Source: Ignavibacteriota bacterium (GTDB lineage Bacteria; Bacteroidota; Ignavibacteria; UBA10030; UBA6906). Taken from it: a DNA stretch of 41,990 nucleotides. Where the stretch lies: NCBI GenBank assembly GCA_003158475.1, contig PMJR01000077.1:5185-47174 (forward strand), read 5' to 3'. The position numbers and the translations under genes were made by a program. Shown one piece after another: positions 32,562 to 40,530 of the stretch. The stretch's first letter is position 1. Each line of letters opens with the position of its first letter. A model generated the notes under the pieces. It saw nothing but the letters and a program-made list of their open reading frames with translations, searched no databases and was not told where the DNA came from.

Positions 32562-33460
32562 GCTACCTGTATTTCCCCGGATGCTCACTGCGCAGCACCG
32601 GCCGACCGTACGAAGAGTCCATACTCGCCGTCTTCAGGAAGCTGAACATCCCTCTGAAGGAACTCGACGACTGGAACTGTTGCGGTGCCACCGCATACGT
32701 TTCCATCGACGAGAACAGGGCGTTCACGCTTGCCGCACGCAACCTCGCGATCGCGGAACGGATGCAAAACAACGGGAACGCGGGGGAGGACCTGATGGCC
32801 CCCTGCAGCGCCTGCTATCTGGTTCTGGAAAAGACCCAGCACTACATGAAAACGGACGAAGGCGTCAACACGGAGGTCACCGCAGCACTCCGCCGCGGGG
32901 GCTTCGACTATAAGGGGACGACGAAAGTGCGCCACCCGCTCGATATCCTCGTGAATGACATCGGGATCGAGCGGATCGCCAAAGCGGTTGTCAGGCCGAT
33001 GAAGGGGATGAAGGTCGCCTGCTACTACGGTTGCCAGGTCGTCAGGCCTTTCGAGACATTCGACCACGCGGCGTATCCGACCACGATGGACCGTCTTGTC
33101 ACCGCACTGGGCGCCACGGCGATCGACTGGCCGATGAAGGCGCGCTGCTGCGGCGGGAGCCTCACCGGGACAATCCAGGAGGCGGGGCTCCGTCTCAACC
33201 GGGCCCTCCTCAAGGAAGCCGAAAAGCGGGGGGCGAACATCATACTGACATGCTGCCCCCTCTGCCAGCACAACCTGGAGTGCTACCAGAAGCGTATCAA
33301 CCGGCGCTTCGGCGAATCGATACATATACCGGTCGCCTATTTCACGCAGTTCATCGGGCTTGCGCTCGGCATCCCCCGGAAGGAACTCGGCATACAGCGC
33401 CTTTTCATCCCGCTGAAGTTCGCAGATCCGCCCACGAAGGAGGCACACGCCCATGCCTGA
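32558..33460 (+). CDS. hdrB: Heterodisulfide reductase subunit B-like (two CCG domains)
   Basis: A 300-residue catalytic subunit. Both cysteine-rich CCG domains are complete: C9, C41-C42, C83 and C86 in the first (WNCCGA, APCSACY), and C155 or C159, C197-C198, C232 and C236 in the second (ARCCGG, CCPLC). In archaeal HdrB these bind two non-cubane [4Fe-4S] clusters that reduce CoM-S-S-CoB. This bacterium should have no such substrate, so the physiological disulfide or other acceptor is unknown. AGGAGG lies upstream of the start. It overlaps hdrC by 4 and hdrA by 8 bp. Confidence 0.93.
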   Translation: MSYLYFPGCSLRSTGRPYEESILAVFRKLNIPLKELDDWNCCGATAYVSIDENRAFTLAARNLAIAERMQNNGNAGEDLMAPCSACYLVLEKTQHYMKTDEGVNTEVTAALRRGGFDYKGTTKVRHPLDILVNDIGIERIAKAVVRPMKGMKVACYYGCQVVRPFETFDHAAYPTTMDRLVTALGATAIDWPMKARCCGGSLTGTIQEAGLRLNRALLKEAEKRGANIILTCCPLCQHNLECYQKRINRRFGESIHIPVAYFTQFIGLALGIPRKELGIQRLFIPLKFADPPTKEAHAHA

Positions 33461-35492
33461 GACCAACGGCCACGACGCCCCCCGCGTCGGATTCTACGTC
33501 TGCCACTGCGGGCACAATATCGCTGGTATCGTCGACGTCGCGGAGGTCGCCCGTTTCGCCGGGACGCTGCCGAATGTGATCGTCGCGCGCGACTACAAGT
33601 ACATGTGTTCCGACCCCGGCCAGGAACTGATAATCACCGACATCCGCGAGCACAGGCTCAACCGGATCGTTGTCGCATCCTGCTCTCCCCTCCTCCATGA
33701 GCACACGTTCCGTGTGGCCACCGAGAAAGGAGGGCTCAACCCGTTTTATTTCCAGATGGTGAACATCCGGGAGGACGTCTCCTGGGTGACCGAAAACCAC
33801 GACGCGGCAACGCACAAGGCGCTCGACCTCGTCCGGGCCGCCGTCCGGCGCGTGGCACACCACCGCTCGCTCGCGACGAAGCACGTACGCATCCACCCCG
33901 ACGTGCTTGTCGTCGGGGCGGGGATCTCGGGAATCCATGCAGCGCTCACGCTGGCCAACGCCGGGAAGAAGGTCACGCTGGTGGAGAGAGAGCCCACGAT
34001 CGGCGGGCACATGGCGATGTTCGACAAGACGTTCCCGACGCTCGACTGTGCTGCCTGCATCCTGACGCCCAAGATGTCCGCGGTGAAGAACCACCCGAAC
34101 ATCACCCTCTGGTCATACTCCGAGGTCTCGGAGGTCAGCGGGTACGTCGGCAGCTACACTGTGAAAGTGAAACGGAAGCCCCGCTTCGTTTCCGAGGAGC
34201 TCTGCGTCGGCTGCATGGAATGCATCGACGCGTGTGTGTACAAGGAGGGGAAGACGCCGGATGAATTCAACCAGGGCCTGAGCAAGCGGAAGCCCGTGTA
34301 CATCCCCTTCCCCCAGGCCACCCCGCAGGTGGTGCTCATCGATCCCGACACGTGCATCGAGTTCAAGTCGGGACGCTGCAAGAAAACCTGTGTGGAAAAA
34401 TGCGACCGGAACGCGATCGATTTCAAGCAAAAGGAGGAGATCAAGGAGATCCAGGTCGGCACGATCATACTCGCCACAGGCTTCAAGACATTCGACCCGA
34501 AGCGCATCCCGTATTACGGCTACGGAAAATACCCGAACGTGTACAGCTCCCTTGAGGTCGAGCGGCTTGTGAACGCCTCCGGCCCGACCGGCGGCGACCT
34601 TGTGCTGCGCGACGGGCGCCATCCCAAGACCGTCGGGATCATTCACTGCGTCGGGTCGCGTGACAGGAACACCAACCGCTGGTGTTCCCGGACCTGCTGC
34701 ATGTATTCGCTCAAACTCGCCCACCTCCTGAAGGAACACTCGGAGGCGGAGGTGTATAACTTCTATATCGACATCAGGGCGGCGGGAAAGGCGTACGAGG
34801 AGTTCTACGACAAGCTGCTCGAGGAGAACATCCACTTCATACGGGGCCGGGTGGCCGAAGTGACCGACTGGAGCGCGCGACCGGAGGAGGAGGGGAAGAT
34901 GATCATCCGCGTCGAGGACACGCTCATCGGCGTCGTCCGCCGCGTCCCTGTGGACATGGTCGTCCTCGCCGTCGGCATGGAGCCGCAGGCCGACTCCCAA
35001 GACGTCCGCCGCATGTTCAACATCTCCTGCTCGACGGAAGGCTTCTTCCTTGAGCGCCATCCGAAGCTCGCCCCGGTGGACACGTTCACCGACGGCATAT
35101 TCATCGCCGGGGCATGCCAGGGACCGAAGGACATCCCCGACAGCGTCGCGCAGGCGGGGGCCGCGGCAGCCCAGGCGCTCTCGCTGATCGACGCCGGGGA
35201 AGTGGAGCTTGAGCCGAACACCGCCTACGTCGTTGAGGAATCCTGTTCCGGCTGCAAGTCGTGCCTCAACATCTGTCCCTACACCGCCATCACCCGGGAC
35301 GAAACCAGGCAAAAGGCTTTCATCAACGAGGCGCTCTGCAAGGGATGCGGCACCTGCGTGGCCACCTGTCCCTCGGGCGCCATCAGGCAGAATCTGTTCG
35401 AGGACGAGCAGATATTCAGCGAGATCGAAGGGCTGCTTCAGGAAAAGGAATCCGTTCTGACAGGAGGTGGAGCATGGCGAGCACCGGCATGA
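33453..35492 (+). CDS. hdrA: Heterodisulfide reductase subunit A-like flavoprotein
   Basis: A 679-residue electron-bifurcating flavoprotein. After an N-terminal Cys-containing domain comes the FAD Rossmann motif G155-A-G157-I-S-G160. Ferredoxin-type motifs follow: CVGCMECIDACVY at 251, a second Cys set CIEFKSGRCKKTCVEKC, and two C-terminal clusters beginning at C598 (CSGCKSCLNICP) and C629 (CKGCGTCVATCP). The WCSRTCCMYS segment also matches HdrA. In methanogens HdrA splits electrons from H2 (through MvhD) between ferredoxin and HdrBC. AAGGAGG precedes the start. The protein is not fused to MvhD. Confidence 0.95.
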   Translation: MPETNGHDAPRVGFYVCHCGHNIAGIVDVAEVARFAGTLPNVIVARDYKYMCSDPGQELIITDIREHRLNRIVVASCSPLLHEHTFRVATEKGGLNPFYFQMVNIREDVSWVTENHDAATHKALDLVRAAVRRVAHHRSLATKHVRIHPDVLVVGAGISGIHAALTLANAGKKVTLVEREPTIGGHMAMFDKTFPTLDCAACILTPKMSAVKNHPNITLWSYSEVSEVSGYVGSYTVKVKRKPRFVSEELCVGCMECIDACVYKEGKTPDEFNQGLSKRKPVYIPFPQATPQVVLIDPDTCIEFKSGRCKKTCVEKCDRNAIDFKQKEEIKEIQVGTIILATGFKTFDPKRIPYYGYGKYPNVYSSLEVERLVNASGPTGGDLVLRDGRHPKTVGIIHCVGSRDRNTNRWCSRTCCMYSLKLAHLLKEHSEAEVYNFYIDIRAAGKAYEEFYDKLLEENIHFIRGRVAEVTDWSARPEEEGKMIIRVEDTLIGVVRRVPVDMVVLAVGMEPQADSQDVRRMFNISCSTEGFFLERHPKLAPVDTFTDGIFIAGACQGPKDIPDSVAQAGAAAAQALSLIDAGEVELEPNTAYVVEESCSGCKSCLNICPYTAITRDETRQKAFINEALCKGCGTCVATCPSGAIRQNLFEDEQIFSEIEGLLQEKESVLTGGGAWRAPA

Positions 35493-35986
35493 AACAGGGT
35501 ACCAACGGCTGGGAGCCCCGCATCGTTGCATTCTTCTGCAACTGGTGCACATACACAGCGGCTGACCTGGCCGGAGTCTCACGGCTGCGGCACGCACCCA
35601 ACGCGCGCGTCATCCGCGTGATGTGCTCCGGAAGGCTCGACCCGCAATTCGTCCTGGACGCGTTCGCCCGGGGCGCCGACGGCGTCCTCGTCGGCGGCTG
35701 CCATCCCGGAGACTGCCACTACATGGAAGGGAACTACAAAGCACTCCGACGGGTCCGGCTCCTCCAGAGGATGATGAAGGATATGGGGATCCATGAAGAT
35801 CGCTTCCGGTTGGAATGGATTTCGGCCTCCGAGGGGGAGAAAGTCAAAACCACAATCAACACCATGACCGAGCGGGTCCGCGCGCTCGGCCCGCTGGGCC
35901 TCCCGGAGAGGTTCGCCGAGTGGGACGAAGAGATGGACGGGCTCGCTCACGCGATCGCAGCACAGGAGGAGGCAGTCCATGCCTGA
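35474..35986 (+). CDS. mvhD: Methyl-viologen-reducing hydrogenase delta subunit-like
   Basis: A 170-residue [2Fe-2S] protein that links the hydrogenase to HdrA. Cysteines C22, C25 (FFCNWCTY), C51, C76 and C81 (GGCHPGDCHY) are all in family positions. It overlaps hdrA by 19 bp and mvhG by 8, and AGGAGGT precedes the start. Its presence between hdrA and the hydrogenase subunits is the best single sign that the two halves form one complex. Confidence 0.94.
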   Translation: MASTGMKQGTNGWEPRIVAFFCNWCTYTAADLAGVSRLRHAPNARVIRVMCSGRLDPQFVLDAFARGADGVLVGGCHPGDCHYMEGNYKALRRVRLLQRMMKDMGIHEDRFRLEWISASEGEKVKTTINTMTERVRALGPLGLPERFAEWDEEMDGLAHAIAAQEEAVHA

Positions 35987-36953
35987 GAAACCGAAAGTCG
36001 CATTTTACTGGTGTGCATCCTGCGGCGGATGCGAAGAGTCCGTCGTCGACCTCGCCGAGGAGATACTCGGCGTGGTGAACGCCGTGGACATCGTCTTCTG
36101 GCCCGTCGCAATGGACTTCAAGAAACAGGACGTGGAAGCGATCAGTGACGGCGGGATACTCGTTTCATTGATCAACGGGGCGGTCCGCACGTCGGAACAG
36201 GAAGAGATGGCAAAGCTGCTCAGGAGAAAGAGCGCGCTGGTCGTCGCCTACGGGTCCTGCGCACACATGGGAGGGATCCCCGGGCTGGCAAACCAGTTTG
36301 ACCGCGAACAGATACTCCGCTACGTGTATGAAGAGTCCCCGTCGACGATCAACGAACTGCACACGCGTCCGCAGACGGCGAGTCCCGAGGGGGGGCACAC
36401 GCTGACGCTCCCGGAGTTCCGCTCCATGGTCAGGACGCTCGACCAGGTTATCCCCGTCGATTACTATCTTCCCGGCTGTCCCCCGGTCCCGCGAATGCTG
36501 AAGGCTGCGCTCGACACGCTCCTTTCAGGGAATCTCCCGCCGAAGGGGACGGTGCTCGGGCCCGACACCGCCATGTGCGAGGAGTGCCCGCGCAAGGAGA
36601 GCAAACCGGCCGATCTCGCATACACGGCATTCCGCCGGCCGCACGAGGTGATCATCCAGCCGGAGACCTGTCTCCTCGCCCAGGGGGTGATCTGCATGGG
36701 CCCGGCAACGCGCGGGGGCTGTGGAGCACAATGCGTCACGGGGAACATGCCCTGCAGCGGATGCTTCGGCCCGACTTCCCGGGTCATGGACCAGGGAGCG
36801 AAAATACTCTCGGCGATAGCTTCATCCCTCAGTGCGAAAGAGACGGAGGGAATCGACAGGACACTCGCAACGATCCCGGACCCCGTCGGGACGTTTTACC
36901 GGTACGGGCTCCCCGGCTCGCTGCTGCGCAGGAAGATCGCAGATCACAATTGA
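35979..36953 (+). CDS. mvhG: [NiFe] hydrogenase small subunit, Mvh type (group 3)
   Basis: A 324-residue cytoplasmic small subunit with no Tat signal. The proximal-cluster cysteines begin at WCASCGGCEES (C12, C15, C18), continue with GSCAHMGG and PGCPP, and a C-terminal ferredoxin-like Cys set (GGCGAQCVTG, PCSGCFGP) should hold further [4Fe-4S] clusters. This fits group 3c F420-non-reducing hydrogenases, whose small subunit lacks the export signal and anchor of uptake enzymes. It overlaps mvhD by 8 bp and is followed by the large subunit after 13 bp. Confidence 0.93.
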   Translation: MPEKPKVAFYWCASCGGCEESVVDLAEEILGVVNAVDIVFWPVAMDFKKQDVEAISDGGILVSLINGAVRTSEQEEMAKLLRRKSALVVAYGSCAHMGGIPGLANQFDREQILRYVYEESPSTINELHTRPQTASPEGGHTLTLPEFRSMVRTLDQVIPVDYYLPGCPPVPRMLKAALDTLLSGNLPPKGTVLGPDTAMCEECPRKESKPADLAYTAFRRPHEVIIQPETCLLAQGVICMGPATRGGCGAQCVTGNMPCSGCFGPTSRVMDQGAKILSAIASSLSAKETEGIDRTLATIPDPVGTFYRYGLPGSLLRRKIADHN

Positions 36954-36966
36954 CGAAGGGAATGCC

Positions 36967-38463
36967 ATGGAGAGCGGCACACAGGAAGCGCACGCGGGAA
37001 CGGTTACCCGGAGGGTCACGATCGACCCGATCACACGGCTCGAAGGGCACGGTAAGATCGACATATTCCTTGACGCACGGGGTGAAGTGGAGAAGGCCTA
37101 CTACCAGATCCCGGAGCTGAGGGGGTTCGAGGTGTTCTCCCTCGGACGGCCCGCCGAGGAAATGCCGCAGATCACCAGCAGGATCTGCGGAGTCTGTCCC
37201 ACGGCGCACCACATGGCCGCGACCAAGGCGCTCGACGACCTGTACCACGTGGATCCCCCTCCGACCGCAAAGAGGATACGGGAGCTCATCTACAACGCGT
37301 TCATGCTCGAGGATCACGCGCTTCACGTCTACATCCTGGGGGGACCTGATTTCATCGTCGGCCCCGACGCACCCAAAGCGATGCGGAACGTGGTGGGGGT
37401 GATCGACAGGGTCGGCATCGACACGGGGAAGAAGGTGATCGGCATGCGCAAGCGGCTCCGCGAGCTGATCGCGCACCTCGGCGGAAAAGTCATCCATCCC
37501 GTTTTCGGCCTCCCGGGAGGAGTGGCAAAGGGGGTCTCCCCGGACGAGCTCCCTGCGCTGCGACAACTGGCGGACGACGCTCTGGAGTTTGCCCGCTTCA
37601 CACTCGGCGTCTTCAGAACCATCGTGCTTGCCAACGAGAAGTACGTCTCTCTCATCACATCGGAGGATTTCACGCACAGGACCTATTCCATGGGCCTCGT
37701 CGACGCGAACAACAGGGTCAATTTCTACGACGGAATGCTCCGCGTCACCGACCCGTCCGGGAAGGAATTTACGAAATTTGCTTCGGCGAAGTACCTCGAC
37801 GTCATCGCAGAGCATGTCGAGCCATGGAGCTACGTGAAATTCTGCTACCTGAAACAGGTCGGCTGGAAGGGATTTAGCGACGGCCCCGAGAGCGGCATCT
37901 ACTCGGTCGCACCGCTGGCCCGCCTCAATGCTTCCGACGGGATGGCAACGCCCGAGGCACAGAAGGCCTATGAAGAGCTCGTTGCGACGCTCGGGGGGAA
38001 ACCTGTGCATCATACGCTGGCGAACCACTGGGCCCGTGTTGTCGAGATGATCCAGGCGGCTGAAAGGCTGAAGGAGCTTGCGAACGACCCGCTCCTCACG
38101 GGGAAAGAGATCCGGACGCTCCCCACGGAAAAGCCAACTGTCGGCGTGGGGGTGGTGGAAGCGCCGCGCGGTACGCTCATTCATCATTACGAGACGGACG
38201 AGCGCGGGCTCATCACAAAAGCGAACCTGATCGTGGCAACGCAGAACAACGCAGGAAGGATCTCGATGAGCGTGGACAAAGCTGCCAAGGGGCTGATCCA
38301 CGGGGGGATCGTGAACGACGGGCTGCTGAATAAAATCGAGATGGCCTTCCGTGCCTATGATCCCTGCAACGCCTGTTCGACGCACTCGCTCCCCGGTCAG
38401 ATGCCGCTCACGCTGAGGCTCCGGAACGCCTCCGGGGAGACACTCCGGGTGATCCAGCGATGA
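36967..38463 (+). CDS. mvhA: [NiFe] hydrogenase large subunit, Mvh type (group 3)
   Basis: A 498-residue catalytic subunit with the Ni-Fe ligands in RICGVC (C74, C77) and DPCNAC (C467, C470). After the conserved H473 a 25-residue C-terminal tail remains; in this family it is removed by a dedicated protease during maturation, and such a protease is encoded next. AAGGGA precedes ATG 36967; a longer frame upstream would run inside mvhG. Its stop overlaps the protease start (ATGA). Confidence 0.95.
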   Translation: MESGTQEAHAGTVTRRVTIDPITRLEGHGKIDIFLDARGEVEKAYYQIPELRGFEVFSLGRPAEEMPQITSRICGVCPTAHHMAATKALDDLYHVDPPPTAKRIRELIYNAFMLEDHALHVYILGGPDFIVGPDAPKAMRNVVGVIDRVGIDTGKKVIGMRKRLRELIAHLGGKVIHPVFGLPGGVAKGVSPDELPALRQLADDALEFARFTLGVFRTIVLANEKYVSLITSEDFTHRTYSMGLVDANNRVNFYDGMLRVTDPSGKEFTKFASAKYLDVIAEHVEPWSYVKFCYLKQVGWKGFSDGPESGIYSVAPLARLNASDGMATPEAQKAYEELVATLGGKPVHHTLANHWARVVEMIQAAERLKELANDPLLTGKEIRTLPTEKPTVGVGVVEAPRGTLIHHYETDERGLITKANLIVATQNNAGRISMSVDKAAKGLIHGGIVNDGLLNKIEMAFRAYDPCNACSTHSLPGQMPLTLRLRNASGETLRVIQR

Positions 38464-38954
38464 CGGACACGCCATCCAGGAAGCCGCAGGACCTCCTTCT
38501 GGCCCTCGGCAACCCGCTCATGGGGGACGACGGGGTCGCCCTCCTCGCCGCCCGGGCTCTCCGCCGGCGGTACAGGGAGGAAATCGACATCAACGAGTCA
38601 CCGGTCGCCGGTTTCGCGCTTCTCGACCTCCTCACCGGATACAACCGGGCACTGATCATCGACGCATCCGCGACGGGGGACGCTCCTCCGGGGACTATAC
38701 GGGAATTCACGCGGGAGGATTTCACCGCGGACATCTCCGCTTCCCCCCACTATGCGGGGCTCCCTGATGTCCTTGCCCTTGGCGGACAACTCGGTGTACC
38801 CCTCCCCGGGGAAATCCGGATACTCGGCATGGAAATCGAGGCCCCCGGCGTGATCCGCGAGGGGCTTGGTCCCGCGGCGGCCGGATCGCTCCCGGAATTC
38901 CTCCGGCGGGCAGGAGAAATACTCGACACCTGGATCGCCCCATCCCCACTGTGA
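38460..38954 (+). CDS. Hydrogenase maturation protease (HyaD/HybD/HycI family)
   Basis: A 164-residue endopeptidase that removes the C-terminal tail of a [NiFe] hydrogenase large subunit once Ni is in place. Family motifs: LALGNPLMGDDGV near the N-terminus, LIIDAS in the middle and SPHYAGLPD, corresponding to the three Ni-sensing residues (E/D, D, H). Coupled by ATGA to the large subunit at 36967, which is its likely substrate. Confidence 0.92.
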   Translation: MTDTPSRKPQDLLLALGNPLMGDDGVALLAARALRRRYREEIDINESPVAGFALLDLLTGYNRALIIDASATGDAPPGTIREFTREDFTADISASPHYAGLPDVLALGGQLGVPLPGEIRILGMEIEAPGVIREGLGPAAAGSLPEFLRRAGEILDTWIAPSPL

Positions 38955-39002
38955 GGGCGCACCCCCTCCGCACCGGATGGCGGCTGCTGGTGGGGGAACC
39001 GG

Positions 39003-39031
39003 TTGACTTGGCCCCACCGATTGCGTACTAT
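39003..39031 (+). promoter_or_regulatory. Sigma-70-type promoter of the AAA+ regulator
   Basis: TTGACT (39003-39008), a 17-bp spacer and TACTAT (39026-39031) give a strong promoter starting near 39038. The regulator is therefore probably transcribed independently of the hydrogenase operon before it. Confidence 0.65.
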
Positions 39032-39060
39032 TCGGAAAACCGGGTACCACCCTCTCCCCT

Positions 39061-40035
39061 GTGCAGTCCGTCCATTCCATATCGCTCATCACGCAGAGCG
39101 ATCCGATGCGCACGATCATCTCACGCATCGACGCCATCTCTGCATCGGATTCCTCCGTCCTCCTGATCGGCGAGACCGGTGTCGGAAAAGAGCTCGTCGC
39201 CGAGTACATACACCACACGAGCGTCCGTTCCTCCAACCCTCTCATCAAGGTCGGCCTGGCGGCACTCCCCCCGGACCTCCTGGAGACCGAACTGTTCGGG
39301 CACGCCAAGGGGGCATACACGAGCGCGCTCAGCGACAAGAAGGGGCTCTTTGAGCTCGCGCATACGGGGAGCATATTTCTTGACGACATCGATGATTTCC
39401 CCCTCCCGCTTCAGTCGAAGCTCCTTCGGGTACTCGAATCGCGGGAATTGATGCGTGTCGGCGGAACAGTCCCCATTCCGGTCGATGTCCGGCTTATTAC
39501 CGCGTCAAAAGTTGATCTGAAGGAACTGGTGAACCGGGGGTTATTCCGTGCCGACCTGTATTACAGGATCAACGTGGTGCCTGTCGTCATCCCACCCCTC
39601 CGGCAGAGGGCCGTGGACATTCCGCTCCTTGTGAATCATTTTCTCCGCCGCTTCTCGAGTGAGGAGATCCCCGGAATTGACGATGATGCAATGAAAGCGC
39701 TGGTCCGCTATTCCTGGCCGGGGAATATCCGGGAGCTGCGAAACACCATTCAGAGAATCACGGTCTTTGTCAGGGGGAAGATTGCTCTCAGCGACCTCCC
39801 CCTCGAGATACGCGAAGAAAACCCCCTCGAATTGATGATCAAGGCCTGTAACAGGTGCTTCTCCGAGGACCGGATGTCATTCGATGACGTGGTCGCGTGT
39901 CTGGAAACGAATCTGATACGGCGCGCGCTCAAGGAATCGATGGGGAACCGGACGCATGCCGCCAAGCTTCTGGGGATGAACCTCTCGACGCTCCGCGACA
40001 AATTGAAGAAGTATAATCTCTCCGACCAGGGCTAG
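39061..40035 (+). CDS. NtrC-family AAA+ regulator without sensory domain, altered key motifs
   Basis: A 324-residue protein consisting of a bacterial-enhancer-binding AAA+ domain and a C-terminal Fis helix-turn-helix (296-318, AAKLLGMNLSTLRDKLKKY). There is no receiver, PAS or GAF domain. Walker A is GETGVGKE (37-44) and the arginine-finger region FRADLYYRI (162-170) is normal. Unusual: GAFTGA reads GAYTSA (84-89), Walker B is FLDD with D109 for the usual Glu, the Asn of the NCAAL segment is G65, and sensor I ATN reads ASK. Asn and Glu make up the glutamate switch known from PspF, so both of its halves are changed. The GTG start at 39061 has no clear ribosome-binding site; an ATG at 39106 is the alternative. 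It sits between the hdr-mvh operon and the uptake hydrogenase. Confidence 0.88.
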   Translation: MQSVHSISLITQSDPMRTIISRIDAISASDSSVLLIGETGVGKELVAEYIHHTSVRSSNPLIKVGLAALPPDLLETELFGHAKGAYTSALSDKKGLFELAHTGSIFLDDIDDFPLPLQSKLLRVLESRELMRVGGTVPIPVDVRLITASKVDLKELVNRGLFRADLYYRINVVPVVIPPLRQRAVDIPLLVNHFLRRFSSEEIPGIDDDAMKALVRYSWPGNIRELRNTIQRITVFVRGKIALSDLPLEIREENPLELMIKACNRCFSEDRMSFDDVVACLETNLIRRALKESMGNRTHAAKLLGMNLSTLRDKLKKYNLSDQG

Positions 40036-40071
40036 TTCCCGCCCCCCTTCTGCGGAATCCCGTCTGTGAAT

Positions 40072-40087
40072 CGGCGGAATTTCGCCG
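40072..40087. other. Near-palindrome CGGCGGAATTTCGCCG after the AAA+ regulator
   Basis: A 16-bp sequence with seven complementary pairs and one G-T pair, 36 bp after the regulator stop. It could be a hairpin or a protein-binding site. No T-run follows. Confidence 0.3.
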
Positions 40088-40158
40088 TCACTCCTCCTCC
40101 TCCTGCAGCCAACCCCCGATTTCGACACCCATCGGCGGCTTAACATCTGGCATGGTAA

Positions 40159-40440
40159 ATGAATGCTTTCCGGCGTGCCGTCAAACATTCCGCTATGACT
40201 CCGAAAGTCAACAGCAGCCAGATCCGAGGGAGCGTCATCGAAACATTCGAGATGGGGGGTCGAACAGTCATCCGTCTTGCGATCACCGGCGGCTCCCTCG
40301 ATTTCCTCTCCGAACCCGATACTGCATTCCATCTCGGAGACACACTGTTACTCGATGGAGAATTCCGCCCCTGTTCGGTACGCCCCGCGCTGGACCCGGA
40401 ATACCATCATCCGGTTCCGGGCGCGGACTTCCTCTCCTGA
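40159..40440 (+). CDS. Small hypothetical protein, 93 residues, upstream of uptake hydrogenase
   Basis: Not recognised. The downstream 80 residues are dominated by short beta-type segments (IRGSVIETFEM, TVIRLAITGG, HLGDTLLLDGEF), suggesting a small barrel. The VGD-hydrophobic-hxGF pattern recalls HypC/HupF chaperones or TOBE domains, but the essential N-terminal Cys of HypC is missing, so this is only a resemblance. The start is uncertain: ATG 40159 or 40195, neither with a Shine-Dalgarno. It is followed by hyaA after 90 bp, which fits an accessory role in hydrogenase maturation or control. Confidence 0.5.
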   Translation: MNAFRRAVKHSAMTPKVNSSQIRGSVIETFEMGGRTVIRLAITGGSLDFLSEPDTAFHLGDTLLLDGEFRPCSVRPALDPEYHHPVPGADFLS

Positions 40441-40530
40441 CAGTCCCGCCGAGTTCAGGCGGGGCTGAAGCGGAGGAGATCGACACCGGCGAATTTCCGA
40501 AGTCACTATCCTCACCACTCGGAGGTTTCT

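Noticed and set aside
36829-38475. 548-codon open frame antisense to the Mvh hydrogenase large subunit
   Set aside because: It mirrors the codon pattern of the real gene on the other strand and has no protein-like motifs; high GC3 creates long antisense frames here, as also at 34113-35597 opposite hdrA and 12047-13456 opposite the patatin gene.
39008-39024. TTGGCCCCACCGATTGC resembling a sigma-54 site before the AAA+ regulator
   Set aside because: GG and GC are 13 bp apart instead of 12, and a good sigma-70 promoter with 17-bp spacer overlaps it.
40149-40167. TGGCATGGTAAATGAATGC as a sigma-54 promoter for the uptake hydrogenase
   Set aside because: The spacing between GG and GC is wrong (11 or 16 bp), so no promoter could be assigned for hyaA.
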